From: Anaerosalibacter bizertensis
GTDB lineage: Bacteria > Bacillota > Clostridia > Tissierellales > Sporanaerobacteraceae
Direction of reading: 5' to 3'
Assembly (NCBI RefSeq): GCF_009696605.1
Contig: NZ_VULR01000022.1
Coordinates: 1-32,090, forward strand
Length of the DNA stretch: 32,090 nt
Part shown: piece after piece, positions 8,793-17,069 of the stretch
How positions within the stretch are numbered: the first letter of the stretch is position 1
Layout: every line of letters starts with the position of its first letter
Translations under genes and position numbers: made by a program
Notes under the pieces: generated by a model
The model's input: only the letters and a program-made list of their open reading frames with translations
The model's database searches: none
Told to the model about the DNA's origin: nothing

Positions 8793-8894
8793 GGGTTTAC
8801 ATATATAAAAATTATTTTGAGAAAATTTAGTCATATTCCTATGACAAACACTGAAACATATAGAATTTTAATTTAAATAAACTAGTGTAAACCC
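8793..8894. repeat. 102-bp segment bounded by 9-bp inverted repeats
   Basis: GGGTTTACA at 8793-8801 is matched by TGTAAACCC at 8886-8894. Inside is a small hairpin GTCATA-TTCC-TATGAC. It could be a tiny non-autonomous transposable element or a leftover of one, or an accidental match in AT-rich DNA; no coding potential seen. Confidence 0.3.
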
Positions 8895-8944
8895 TATTAC
8901 AAAATAAACATTTAGAATGGCTATTTCATCAACTTGTTTAGAAA

Positions 8945-8973
8945 TTGACAATATTTATGGTAAAAGTTAGAAT
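8945..8973 (+). promoter_or_regulatory. Predicted sigma-A promoter of the redox cassette
   Basis: TTGACA at 8945-8950 and TAGAAT at 8968-8973 with 17-base spacing, about 50 bases upstream of the phytoene-desaturase-like gene. Confidence 0.65.
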
Positions 8974-9024
8974 AAACTTATAGAAGTTAGAAAATTCGAT
9001 AAATAGAAGAAAAGAGGGAGGAAT

Positions 9025-10596
9025 ATGAAAAGAAAAGCTAATAAAAAATATTCAAAATTTAATGAATATTATGATGTTATCATAATCGGAGCTGGTTTAG
9101 CAGGACTTTCTGCAGGTTTGCAACTTGGCCTTTCTGGGAAACGTTGCCTTATATTAGAACAACATAATTTACCAGGAGGGCTTGCTACAAGTTTTGTTAG
9201 AGGTCCATTTGAATTTGAAGCTACTCTTCATGAGCTTCAAAGTGTTGGAACCGCTGAAAATCCTAGAAAGATAAGAAGATTTTTAGACGAAGCGGGAGTA
9301 GATGTTGAATGGATTCAAGTTCCTGAAGCTTATCAATTAGTTCTTCCTAATCAAAATATCAATGTTACTCTACCTTATGGAATTGAAAATATGATAGAAG
9401 TTGTGGAGAAGGAAGTACCAGGAACAAGGAATAAGATGACTAAGCTAATGAAAGTATGTAAAGAAGTAATGGATAGTCTAAATTATTTTGGAGAAATAGG
9501 CGGTGCAGATAAACTTAGCAAATGGGAGATGCTTAGAAATCATTCATCTTTTGTTAAAACAGCAGGATATTCTGCACAAGAGGTAATAGATACATTTGAA
9601 CTTCCTCAAAAGGCTATAGATATTATATCTCCTTATTGGATTTATGTGGGGGTACCTCTTAAAAGATTGTCTTTTACAGTTTGGGCTTATTTAATGGGTG
9701 ACTATTTTGAAGGAGGAGCAGTAGTTGCAAGACACAATTCTCACGCTATAAGTGTAGGTATGGATAAACGTGTTAGAGAACTTGGAGGACAAATTGAGTA
9801 TAAGACAAGAGTTGAGAAGATACTTGCTGAGAACGGAAAGGTTATAGGGGTAGAAACAGCAGCAGGTGATATGATTAGAGCAAACTATGTAATATGTGGA
9901 TCATATCCTAATAAAGTATATACGAAAATGGTATATCCTAAATCTGAGGTTCCTGAAATAGCTTATAAGTTAACTAATGCTAGAAATATAGGAGTAACAG
10001 CCTTATGTGTATATCTTGCATTAGATGCTCCACCAGAAGAACTAAATATAGAAAGTTATAGTTATTTTGTTGGAGATACCATGGATACAGATTTAATCTG
10101 GGAAAATTATAAGACATTGGATCCACCAAATTATATTACAACTATTGTACTAAATAAGGCTGTAGAAGATTGTTTTCCAAGTGGAACTACGGAAATGAGT
10201 ATAACGGCTCTTCCTAAACCAGATGGTTGGCTAAATGTTAAGGAAGAAGATTATTATGATATTAAAAGATTTATGGCTAAAGCAATGATTGAAAAAATGA
10301 ATGATGTCCTTGGGGTCAATTTATTTGCTCATATAGAAGAAATAGAAATTGCAACACCGGCCACAATTTCTAGGTATACTGGTTCTTGGAATGGCTCTGT
10401 ATATGGTTATGAGCATCAGGTATGGGATTCTTTAGTTGGAAGAATGTCTACAGAAAGACAAGAAAGGTATATTAAAGGGTTAGAATTTGCCGGAGCTCAT
10501 TCTTCTATAGGAAATGGTTATGCTCCAGCAATAACATCAGGTAGAAAAGCAGCAGCTGAAGTATTAAAGGCAATGAGGGAAGGAGGCAATAACTAA
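9025..10596 (+). CDS. Phytoene desaturase (CrtI)-like FAD oxidoreductase
   Basis: 523 residues. A dinucleotide-binding motif GAGLAGLSAG sits near residue 22, followed by EQHNLPGG, and the C-terminal FAD motif is in the segment AGAHSSIGNGYAPAITSGR near residue 490, as in the phytoene dehydrogenase/carotenoid isomerase group. No signal peptide. The family carries out flavin-dependent desaturation, saturation or isomerisation of lipids or isoprenoids; no other carotenoid genes are present, so the substrate is unknown. Ribosome binding site GAGGGAGGAAT precedes ATG. The stop codon overlaps the next gene's start by one base (TAATG), implying translational coupling to the ferredoxin reductase, a likely electron donor or acceptor. 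Confidence 0.8.
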   Translation: MKRKANKKYSKFNEYYDVIIIGAGLAGLSAGLQLGLSGKRCLILEQHNLPGGLATSFVRGPFEFEATLHELQSVGTAENPRKIRRFLDEAGVDVEWIQVPEAYQLVLPNQNINVTLPYGIENMIEVVEKEVPGTRNKMTKLMKVCKEVMDSLNYFGEIGGADKLSKWEMLRNHSSFVKTAGYSAQEVIDTFELPQKAIDIISPYWIYVGVPLKRLSFTVWAYLMGDYFEGGAVVARHNSHAISVGMDKRVRELGGQIEYKTRVEKILAENGKVIGVETAAGDMIRANYVICGSYPNKVYTKMVYPKSEVPEIAYKLTNARNIGVTALCVYLALDAPPEELNIESYSYFVGDTMDTDLIWENYKTLDPPNYITTIVLNKAVEDCFPSGTTEMSITALPKPDGWLNVKEEDYYDIKRFMAKAMIEKMNDVLGVNLFAHIEEIEIATPATISRYTGSWNGSVYGYEHQVWDSLVGRMSTERQERYIKGLEFAGAHSSIGNGYAPAITSGRKAAAEVLKAMREGGNN

Positions 10597-11813
10597 TGAA
10601 AGTTAAAGGATTTTTTGAGGATATAAAAGGTCCTAGCAATATATTGGAAATTAGGAAAGAAAAAATTAAAAATGCGTCTCCTAAGCCAGTTACCAAAGAT
10701 CCCATAAATGAATTGGCGAAAAAAATACATCCAGATAAAGTTTATTTAACTATTGATTCTGTTGAGCAAACTACTGCTACATCTAGAACATATAGATTTG
10801 TAAAAAGCAACAAATATGGAGAAGATGCTCCAGAAATACCTATATTTCAAGCAGGACAATATATTAGTTTCAAATTTCAAATAGGAGAATCTTGGGTTAC
10901 CAGACCTTATTCTATTTCTTCAGCACCTTATCAAGTATTAGAAAATAGAAGTAAGAAACCTTTTGTGGAAGTATCCATTCGTAAAAAGGATGGTGGGTTT
11001 GTAACGGAATATATTTGGGAAAATTGGAAACCAGGTACTGAAGTTATGGCTTCTATGGCCCATGGACAATTTTATTATGAACCCTTAAGAGATGCAGATA
11101 CGATAGTTGCATTAGCTGGCGGATCTGGTATAACTCCATTTCATTCTATGGCTAGAGAAATTTGCAATGGAAAGTTAGAGGCTAAGTTAATACTCATCTA
11201 TGGAAGTAATTTTAAAAAAGAATTTATGTTTTATAAAGAATTTATTGATTTTGAGAAAAATCATCCAGATAAAATAAAATTTGTACCTGTACTTAGTGGA
11301 GAAGAAAAAGGTTGGGATGGCGAAACAGGATTTATAACCAAGGATATTATTAAAAAGTATACTGATATAAATAATAGTACTTTCTTTATATGCGGTCCCC
11401 AAGTAATGTACAAATTTGTTGAAAAAGAATTGAATAATCTTAAAATACCGAGAAAAAGAATTAGAAGAGAAGTATTTGGAGAAATGCCAGATATATACTC
11501 TATGGATGATTTTCCTAATAGTGCTAAAAACAAAAAATATAGTATTAAGGTCCATATAGGAAAAAATATCGTAGATATTGAAGCAAGTTCTTCTGAATCT
11601 GTTTTGGTAGCACTTGAAAGGAATGGTATAAAAAATGACTCACATTGTAGATCGGGCGAATGTGGATTTTGTCGTTCACAGCTGTTAAAAGGTGAAATAT
11701 ATGTAAGTCCTGAAAATGATGGAAGAAGAGAAGCAGATAAAATATATGGATATTTCCATCCATGCTCTTCTTATCCTATAAGCAGCTTAGAGATTAGAAT
11801 TTCTTTGGCTTAA
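10596..11813 (+). CDS. Ferredoxin-NAD(P)H reductase with C-terminal 2Fe-2S domain
   Basis: 405 residues. A charged extension of about 50 residues is followed by the FNR-type FAD domain with RPYSISSAP near residue 102, the NAD(P) domain with AGGSGITPFHSMAR near 173 and CGPQVMYKF near 268, and a plant-type 2Fe-2S ferredoxin domain with C-x4-C-x2-C in CRSGECGFC near 350 and the fourth cysteine in HPCSS near 388. The layout is that of Hcr/vanillate-demethylase-reductase type proteins that pass electrons from NAD(P)H via FAD to the iron-sulfur centre and on to a partner. The partner here is probably the coupled upstream flavoprotein (inference). Cytoplasmic. Confidence 0.85.
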   Translation: MKVKGFFEDIKGPSNILEIRKEKIKNASPKPVTKDPINELAKKIHPDKVYLTIDSVEQTTATSRTYRFVKSNKYGEDAPEIPIFQAGQYISFKFQIGESWVTRPYSISSAPYQVLENRSKKPFVEVSIRKKDGGFVTEYIWENWKPGTEVMASMAHGQFYYEPLRDADTIVALAGGSGITPFHSMAREICNGKLEAKLILIYGSNFKKEFMFYKEFIDFEKNHPDKIKFVPVLSGEEKGWDGETGFITKDIIKKYTDINNSTFFICGPQVMYKFVEKELNNLKIPRKRIRREVFGEMPDIYSMDDFPNSAKNKKYSIKVHIGKNIVDIEASSSESVLVALERNGIKNDSHCRSGECGFCRSQLLKGEIYVSPENDGRREADKIYGYFHPCSSYPISSLEIRISLA

Positions 11814-11831
11814 TTTTAAGTTGTTTAAAAC

Positions 11832-11865
11832 AAACATATTATATTAAACCTAATATAATATGTTT
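11832..11865 (+). terminator. Strong AT-rich hairpin between reductase and FAD gene
   Basis: A perfect 15-bp inverted repeat (AAACATATTATATTA and complement, loop AACC) sits 18 bases after the reductase stop. The U-tract is short, so it may be a weak terminator or a partial attenuator for the downstream FAD gene. Confidence 0.5.
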
Positions 11866-11894
11866 TAAAAATAAAAGAAGAAAGGATGATTAAA

Positions 11895-12689
11895 ATGGCT
11901 AAGGATTTAAAAGAAAGGATATGTATTGTAGGAGCTGGTCCATCAGGTTTATCAGCAGCTTATGTACTTAAATATTTAGATTGGGAAACAATGAACTCTT
12001 TTATAAGAAAAGATTTATTAACTTGGAAAAAAGGAACCCAAGAAGTTTGGAAAGAGCTTTCATATAGACTTAATAAAAAACCAAGACTTTGCACAAAGAT
12101 AAATAAAGTAAGAAGAGAAGATGACAAAGTATATGTATATACTGAATTTGGTAGAGAAGAATATGATAAAATAATATTTACTTCTCCATTGCAAGACTTA
12201 CATCTATATGTTGACGTAACAGAAGAAGAGGAAGAACTGTTTTCTAAGATAAAATATGAAGACTATAAGGTATTTGCTTGTACAGTAGAAAATTATCCAA
12301 CTATTTCTGGTTATATCCCAGGAAACATGATGCAATCTAGAGCAGGACATACAATGGTATATTACCATAGATGGGAAAATGAACCAGAACAAATAGTAAC
12401 AATGTATGTTTTAGGAGATCCTCAAGAAAGGGTAGGAGTAAAAGAAGCAAGACAACTTGTAGAGGAAGACCTTGAAACTTTAGGCATGAATCTTATAGAT
12501 ATTGTTATGCATAAGTCTTGGAGATATTTTCCACATGTTAATTGTGATGAGTTAAAACATGGTTGGTATGATAAAGTAGAGGGAATGCAAGGAGAACTAG
12601 GAACCTACTATGCAGGAGAAGTAATGAATTTTGGCAATATTGATGAATGTGTAGCTTATTCAAAATTATTAGTTAATAGATTCTTTTAA
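11895..12689 (+). CDS. FAD-dependent amine-oxidase-like protein with internal deletion
   Basis: 264 residues, intact reading frame. It opens with the FAD motif IVGAGPSGLSAAYVL, but directly continues with YLDWETMNSF, skipping the rest of the nucleotide-binding region (the GGK/EK segment retained in the paralogue at 8120). The remainder matches the substrate and cap region of NAD(P)-binding flavin amine oxidases, ending YSKLLVNRFF as in that paralogue. An estimated 100-150 residues are missing relative to a full enzyme (inference from comparing the two copies). ATG 11895 is preferred over ATG 11886 because AAAGGATG is spaced for it. FAD binding is probably impaired; it may be a pseudogene that kept its frame. 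Confidence 0.7.
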   Translation: MAKDLKERICIVGAGPSGLSAAYVLKYLDWETMNSFIRKDLLTWKKGTQEVWKELSYRLNKKPRLCTKINKVRREDDKVYVYTEFGREEYDKIIFTSPLQDLHLYVDVTEEEEELFSKIKYEDYKVFACTVENYPTISGYIPGNMMQSRAGHTMVYYHRWENEPEQIVTMYVLGDPQERVGVKEARQLVEEDLETLGMNLIDIVMHKSWRYFPHVNCDELKHGWYDKVEGMQGELGTYYAGEVMNFGNIDECVAYSKLLVNRFF

Positions 12690-12703
12690 GTTATAAGTAG
12701 TGT

Positions 12704-12738
12704 AAAGAATGGGGACAGGTAGTTGTCCCTGTTCTTTT
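12704..12738. terminator. Bidirectional hairpin, terminator or REP-like
   Basis: AAAGAATGGGGACA pairs with TGTCCCTGTTCTTT (14 pairs including two G-T wobbles) around a six-base loop. It lies between convergent genes and reaches the stop codon of the minus-strand gene. The GGGGACAGG/TGTCCC core resembles dispersed palindromes seen in Clostridia, so it may also be a repeat unit. Confidence 0.6.
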
Positions 12739-13249
12739 AAAAATATTTTTCTTCAAAATTTTTTACTATTGCAATAATTTTTTCTTTATAGTCATCTTCT
12801 CCAGGATATCCTTCTACTATATATCCATGTTCTTTAACTTTGCCTAAAATCATTAGGTTTCTATATAAATGATTGTCTCCAGTTCCTTGCCATCTCATAT
12901 CTGTTATTATTCCAATGATTAGCCTTGGCTTCCTGTCAGGAATATTATATTCTTCTTCCATTTCCTTGATAAGGCCAAAGCCCATTATTTCTCCAGCTAC
13001 CCCATCATCTATAGTAAGCCCATCAAGGCAAGCAAATAATATATTAGCTTTTTTTAATTCAAGAGTATCAGCTTGAGCAATTTTTATATCTGTTATTATA
13101 TCATCATTTTCCCTTTTATCATTTATTTCTCCATTTCTTTGAGGAACATACATATTAATCCCTGTTTCACTTTCAATATAACTTGCTACTTCCTCTGTCC
13201 ATCTAAACATCGCATCATTAAAAAAGTGTGAAGCAAAATATCCTTTCAT
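12737..13249 (-). CDS. Nucleoside 2-deoxyribosyltransferase-family protein
   Basis: 170 residues. The N-terminus reads GYFASHFFNDAMFRWTEEV, the usual opening of this Rossmann-like family; KKANILFACLDG followed by DDGVAGEIMGFG supplies the conserved Asp/Glu region where the family's catalytic glutamate lies. Such enzymes transfer or hydrolyse 2-deoxyribose from nucleosides for salvage, in the cytoplasm. Ribosome binding site AGGAGGG precedes ATG at 13249. It diverges from the nitroreductase gene across a 140-base AT-rich gap. The precise substrate (deoxynucleoside versus deoxynucleotide) cannot be determined. Confidence 0.75.
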   Translation of the reverse strand: MKGYFASHFFNDAMFRWTEEVASYIESETGINMYVPQRNGEINDKRENDDIITDIKIAQADTLELKKANILFACLDGLTIDDGVAGEIMGFGLIKEMEEEYNIPDRKPRLIIGIITDMRWQGTGDNHLYRNLMILGKVKEHGYIVEGYPGEDDYKEKIIAIVKNFEEKYF

Positions 13250-13389
13250 TTAATTTCCCTCCTAATCGTATTTATCTTAAGTACCCTATAATATGATAAT
13301 TAATCTCAAATATATTTGCAAAAAAAATTAAAATCAAATTAAGTTGGGTATATACATAAACAAGGAAATATATATTGGGAGGGATATTT

Positions 13390-14076
13390 ATGAAAAATAT
13401 TGATATAGAAAAAAGAAAAGAAGAGATATTAAATGCACATAAATTTAGATTTGCTTGTAAGGAATTTGATCCAGATAGGAAAATATCAGAAGAAGATTTT
13501 AAATTTTTACTTGAGGTAGGAAGACTTTCCCCTAGTTCTTTTGGATTTGAGCCATGGAAGTTTCTTGTAGTTGAGAATGAAGAACTTAGAGAAAAACTAT
13601 TGCCTGCAGTTTGGGGAGTAAGGAGACAAATGCCAACATTGAGTCATTTGGTAATAATATTGGCAAGGAAGGGTTCAGAGGTTATATATAGTGCCGATTA
13701 TATTACTCATATGATGAGAGATGTACACAAAATGCCAGATGATAAAATAAAGGAAAGACGTGAAAAGTATAGAGTATTTCAAAATGAAGATTTTAAAATA
13801 TTTAATAATGAGAAAGATATGTTTGAATGGTCAATAAGACAAACTTATATTGCTCTTGGAAATATGATGACTGCTGCGGCAGAAATAGGTATAGATTCTT
13901 GCCCTATAGAAGGTTTTAATAAAGAAGAATTAGAAAAATTGTTGGAAAGTGAAGGGGTACTGGACAGAGAAAAATTTGGAGTATCTACATTAATTGCATT
14001 TGGATATAGAAAAGAAAATCCTCATAGAGAGAAAACCAGAAGACCTATGGAAGATGTAGTAGAGTGGATTAAATAA
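13390..14076 (+). CDS. Nitroreductase-family NAD(P)H oxidoreductase
   Basis: About 228 residues. FMN-binding segments of the nitroreductase fold are visible: HKFRFACKEFDPDRKIS near the N-terminus, GRLSPSSFGFEPWKF near residue 43, QTYIALGNMMTAAAEIGID near 156 and a final FGYRKENPH. These homodimeric FMN proteins reduce nitroaromatics, quinones or flavins with NAD(P)H. The start is ATG 13390, with GGGAGGG at 13377-13383; the upstream TTG is not needed. Physiological role unknown. It ends just before the eut promoter and has no terminator of its own that I can see. Confidence 0.85.
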   Translation: MKNIDIEKRKEEILNAHKFRFACKEFDPDRKISEEDFKFLLEVGRLSPSSFGFEPWKFLVVENEELREKLLPAVWGVRRQMPTLSHLVIILARKGSEVIYSADYITHMMRDVHKMPDDKIKERREKYRVFQNEDFKIFNNEKDMFEWSIRQTYIALGNMMTAAAEIGIDSCPIEGFNKEELEKLLESEGVLDREKFGVSTLIAFGYRKENPHREKTRRPMEDVVEWIK

Positions 14077-14109
14077 ACAATTAAATTTTAAGAATATTGC
14101 TGTATTGTA

Positions 14110-14138
14110 TTGCAATAGCATCTTTAATTTGTTATAAT
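14110..14138 (+). promoter_or_regulatory. Predicted sigma-A promoter of the eut operon
   Basis: TTGCAA at 14110-14115 and a perfect TATAAT at 14133-14138 with 17-base spacing. Transcription would start near 14145, leaving a leader of about 120 bases that contains the ANTAR hairpins and terminator. No cobalamin riboswitch motif was seen in the leader. Confidence 0.75.
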
Positions 14139-14160
14139 GAAAATACATTAGAATACGTTT

Positions 14161-14236
14161 GCACAATGGAGTGCTAATAAATGGCAATGACGCCTACAAA
14201 GGAAGTGGAATATCCACTTTATTGTAGGCGTTTTTT
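14161..14236 (+). promoter_or_regulatory. EutV ANTAR antitermination element before eutS
   Basis: P1 is GCAC-AATGGA-GTGC (14161-14174) and P2 is GGC-AATGAC-GCC (14183-14194). Both have six-base loops with A at position 1 and G at position 4, the known ANTAR recognition rule. P2's 3' side is also the 5' arm of a terminator: ACGCCTACAA (14190-14199) pairs with TTGTAGGCGT (14222-14231), with an inner AAGTGGA/TCCACTT stem, then T6. Binding of phosphorylated EutV to P1-P2 would prevent terminator formation and let transcription enter eutS. Confidence 0.88.
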
Positions 14237-14263
14237 GTAATTTTAGACAAAGGATTTGATAAT

Positions 14264-14614
14264 ATGGCTGATGTAGAAAAACAAAGGGTTATACAGGAAT
14301 ATGTTCCAGGTAAACAAGTTACATTGGCACATTTAATAGCTAACCCTCAAAAAAACATATATGTAAAACTTGGATTGGATGATGAAAAGAGTAATGCTAT
14401 AGGTATATTGACTATTACCCCAAGTGAAGCAGCTATAATAGCTGCAGATATTTCTACAAAGGTGGCAGATGTTGAAATAGGATTTTTAGATAGATTCAGT
14501 GGTTCGTTAGTTATAACAGGAGATGTTTCAAGTGTTGAGACAGCACTTAAAGAGGTATTAAACCTTTTATCAGATGTTCTAGCATTTACATCAACTAATA
14601 TAACTAAATCTTAG
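14264..14614 (+). CDS. eutS: EutS, hexameric BMC shell protein
   Basis: 116 residues, the usual EutS length, a single circularly permuted BMC domain ([14 protein letters not shown] near the start; [17 protein letters not shown] in the middle; [14 protein letters not shown] near the end). EutS forms bent hexamers in the shell of the ethanolamine microcompartment. AAAGGA lies nine bases upstream of the ATG. It is the first gene after the EutV-controlled terminator, so its expression depends on antitermination. Confidence 0.92.
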   Translation: MADVEKQRVIQEYVPGKQVTLAHLIANPQKNIYVKLGLDDEKSNAIGILTITPSEAAIIAADISTKVADVEIGFLDRFSGSLVITGDVSSVETALKEVLNLLSDVLAFTSTNITKS

Positions 14615-14625
14615 GAGAGATTGCA

Positions 14626-15048
14626 ATGAAAAAGATAATGTTAATTGGGGAGACTGGCAGTGGAAAGACCACACTTAAACAGGCACTAAATAATGAAAAA
14701 ATAAGGTATAAAAAGACTCAATCCCTAGAATACTCTAAAAATATCTTAGATACTCCAGGTGAATATATTGAAAATAGAAGATATTATAATGCACTTATGA
14801 TATCTTCAGTGGATTATGATATTATAGGACTTGTACAGGATTGTACCAGTGAAAAAGTTGTCTTTCCTCCAAATTTTACATCTATTTTTAATAAAAAGTC
14901 TATAGGGATTATAACTAAAGTGGATTGTTACAATGCTGATGTAAAAATAGCTGAAAAATATTTAAAACAAGCAGGAGTAGAAGATATTTTTTATGTGAAT
15001 TCTATAAATGGAAAGGGTATAGAAGATATTAGAAGATTATTACAATAA
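14626..15048 (+). CDS. eutP: EutP/PduV-family P-loop GTPase-like protein
   Basis: 140 residues. Walker A GETGSGKTT at residues 8-16, a DTPGE motif for the G3 position near 43, and TKVD for base recognition near 104. EutP proteins are Ras-like; acetate-kinase activity has been reported for the Salmonella protein, which would fit acetyl-phosphate use, but here this remains an inference. Ribosome binding site TAGGAGAG lies just upstream; the gene begins 11 bases after eutS. Confidence 0.9.
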   Translation: MKKIMLIGETGSGKTTLKQALNNEKIRYKKTQSLEYSKNILDTPGEYIENRRYYNALMISSVDYDIIGLVQDCTSEKVVFPPNFTSIFNKKSIGIITKVDCYNADVKIAEKYLKQAGVEDIFYVNSINGKGIEDIRRLLQ

Positions 15049-15065
15049 TTAAGGGAGGAAAAACC

Positions 15066-15635
15066 ATGAGTAAAAAGATAGTAATAGCCGAAGATGAGCC
15101 TATTACTAGGATGGACATCTCAGAGATTTTAACAGGAGCAGGCTACAATGTTGTAGGTATGGCTTCTGATGGATTTGATATAGTGGAAATGTGTAAAAGT
15201 CTTAAACCAGATTTAGTTCTTATGGATATAAAAATGCCATTACTTGATGGGTTGAAGGCTTCGAGAATTTTACTAGAGGAAGAAATAGCCAGCTGTATAG
15301 TCCTTCTTACAGCTTATAGTACAAGGGAATTTATAAATGAAGCTAAAGGTATTGGTGTTATGGGATATATAGTTAAGCCTATAAATGAAAAAAATCTTCT
15401 ACCAGCTATTGAAATAGCATTGGCAAAAGATGAAGAAATGAAATATATGAAAGAAAGCATGGAAAAAGCTAAGGGTGAGTTAGAAGCTAGAAAATTAGTT
15501 GAGAGAGCTAAAGGAATATTGATGAATAAAGGTAATGTGACAGAAGAAGAAGCTTATAATATGATTAGAAAATTAAGTATGGATAAAAGAGCACCTATGA
15601 AGGATATTGCTAAAGCAATAATAATGAATAGATAA
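15066..15635 (+). CDS. eutV: EutV, response regulator with ANTAR RNA-binding domain
   Basis: 189 residues. Receiver domain with acidic pocket E9/D10, phospho-acceptor D54 in LVLMDIKMP, a threonine in LLTAYS and lysine in VKPINEK; a coiled linker near 130-145; and a C-terminal ANTAR domain (KLVERAKGILMNKG to PMKDIAKAII). Phosphorylated EutV dimerises and binds paired six-base-loop hairpins in RNA to stop terminator formation. Two such targets occur in this operon. AAGGGAGG precedes the ATG. It is co-transcribed with its kinase, eight bases upstream. Confidence 0.94.
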   Translation: MSKKIVIAEDEPITRMDISEILTGAGYNVVGMASDGFDIVEMCKSLKPDLVLMDIKMPLLDGLKASRILLEEEIASCIVLLTAYSTREFINEAKGIGVMGYIVKPINEKNLLPAIEIALAKDEEMKYMKESMEKAKGELEARKLVERAKGILMNKGNVTEEEAYNMIRKLSMDKRAPMKDIAKAIIMNR

Positions 15636-15648
15636 AAGGTGAATGAAA

Positions 15649-17064
15649 ATGAATATTATTGATATATGTAAAGAGTATACAAATCTAAGTTTTTCAGATA
15701 TTGATGAGTTAAGAAAGATATCTGATATGCTTCCTACTATTTCAGAACTAGTGAGGGCGGATGTGTTTTTAGATTGTATTACAAAAGATCATACAAAAGC
15801 TATAGTAGTTGCTGAAGCAAAACCAATTCATGTAAAGTCCAACTATATGAATTCTGTAGTTGGGAAGATAGCTTTACAAGAAAATGAACCTGCAGCTCTT
15901 AGAACACTAAACACAGGTGTATCTACCCGAGGTTTAAAGGCTATTACTCAAGAAAATAAGACAGTGATTCAGACCACAGTACCTGTAAGGAATAAAAAAG
16001 GTGAGGTAATTGCTGTTTTAATAATAGAACAAGCTGTAAATCAGGTATTCAAAGATGGAGAAAATATAAATAGATCAACTCTTTCAAAATCTTTAGAGGA
16101 TTTTCCAGAAATGTTTCAATATATGGGACAAAATTTAAGTTTAATAACTCAAAATATAGATGACAGTATTATTGTATTTGACAGGTATGGTATAGCCATC
16201 TATGCTAATCCATGTGCTAAAAGATTGTATAAAAAATTAGGCTATAGGGATGATATAGTAGGTATGAAGTTTAATAACTTGGTACTTGATGAAATAAGTT
16301 TTAAAAAAGTGCTTATGAATAACTATACTAAAACTCCTGAAACAAGCGCTGGAAATTTGGATTTAGAAATAAAATATAGTGTTATGAGACAGAAAGGTAA
16401 AGTAACTGGTGTAAATATGATAATAAAAGATATTACAGAGGTTAAAGAAAAGGAAAAAGAACTTATTTTAAAATCTGTTGTTATAAAGGAAATACATCAT
16501 AGGGTGAAAAACAACCTTCAAACTATAGTTAGTCTATTAAGGTTACAATCTAGGAGAGTAGATGATGATTATTTAAAAAAGGCTTTTAATGAAAGTATAA
16601 GTAGAATTCTTAGTATTTCTGTAACACATGAATTATTAGCTCAAGAAGGTATAGATGAAGTAGATATAAAATCAATCTTAAAAATGATATCTAAGAATAC
16701 ATTAGATTATATATCGACTTCAGATCAAAATATAGAAGTAAATGTTTTAGGAGATAACTTCTCAGTAGATTCTGATAAAGCTACATCTATAGCCCTTGTG
16801 GTAAATGAGTTAATTCAAAATTCTATTGAACATGGTTTTAAAGATAGGGATCATGGTTATATAGAAATTGTAATATATAAAGGAGAGATACATTCAACTA
16901 TTTCAGTTAAAGATGATGGCAGAGGTTTTAATGTTAAGGATATAAAAATGAATAGTTTAGGTTTAAATATAGTAGAACAAATTGTAAAGGATAAACTTGA
17001 AGGAGATTTTATTATAGATAGTGGAAAAGAAGGAACAAAGATAATATTCGATTTTAAAAATTAA
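15649..17064 (+). CDS. eutW: EutW, ethanolamine-responsive sensor histidine kinase
   Basis: About 471 residues, no membrane segments, so a cytoplasmic sensor. The N-terminal ~145 residues look like the GAF-like H_kinase_N sensor domain, followed by a PAS-like domain (about 165-270, DDSIIVFDRYGIAIYANP). The kinase core is of the HisKA_2 type with the phosphorylated His in EIHHRVKNNLQT near residue 284, an N box in LVVNELIQNSIEHGF, and G boxes in VKDDGRGF and GLNIVEQIV. It autophosphorylates in response to ethanolamine and phosphorylates EutV. AGGTGA at 15637-15642 fits ATG 15649 better than ATG 15643. Confidence 0.92.
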   Translation: MNIIDICKEYTNLSFSDIDELRKISDMLPTISELVRADVFLDCITKDHTKAIVVAEAKPIHVKSNYMNSVVGKIALQENEPAALRTLNTGVSTRGLKAITQENKTVIQTTVPVRNKKGEVIAVLIIEQAVNQVFKDGENINRSTLSKSLEDFPEMFQYMGQNLSLITQNIDDSIIVFDRYGIAIYANPCAKRLYKKLGYRDDIVGMKFNNLVLDEISFKKVLMNNYTKTPETSAGNLDLEIKYSVMRQKGKVTGVNMIIKDITEVKEKEKELILKSVVIKEIHHRVKNNLQTIVSLLRLQSRRVDDDYLKKAFNESISRILSISVTHELLAQEGIDEVDIKSILKMISKNTLDYISTSDQNIEVNVLGDNFSVDSDKATSIALVVNELIQNSIEHGFKDRDHGYIEIVIYKGEIHSTISVKDDGRGFNVKDIKMNSLGLNIVEQIVKDKLEGDFIIDSGKEGTKIIFDFKN

Positions 17065-17069
17065 ATATT

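Noticed and set aside
11187-11555. Phe-rich open frame antisense to the ferredoxin reductase gene
   Set aside because: Antisense of an A-rich coding strand; not protein-like and no ribosome binding site.
14139-14263. Possible cobalamin riboswitch in the eut leader
   Set aside because: The leader is only about 120 bases and is filled by the ANTAR hairpins and terminator; no B12-box-like sequence was seen.
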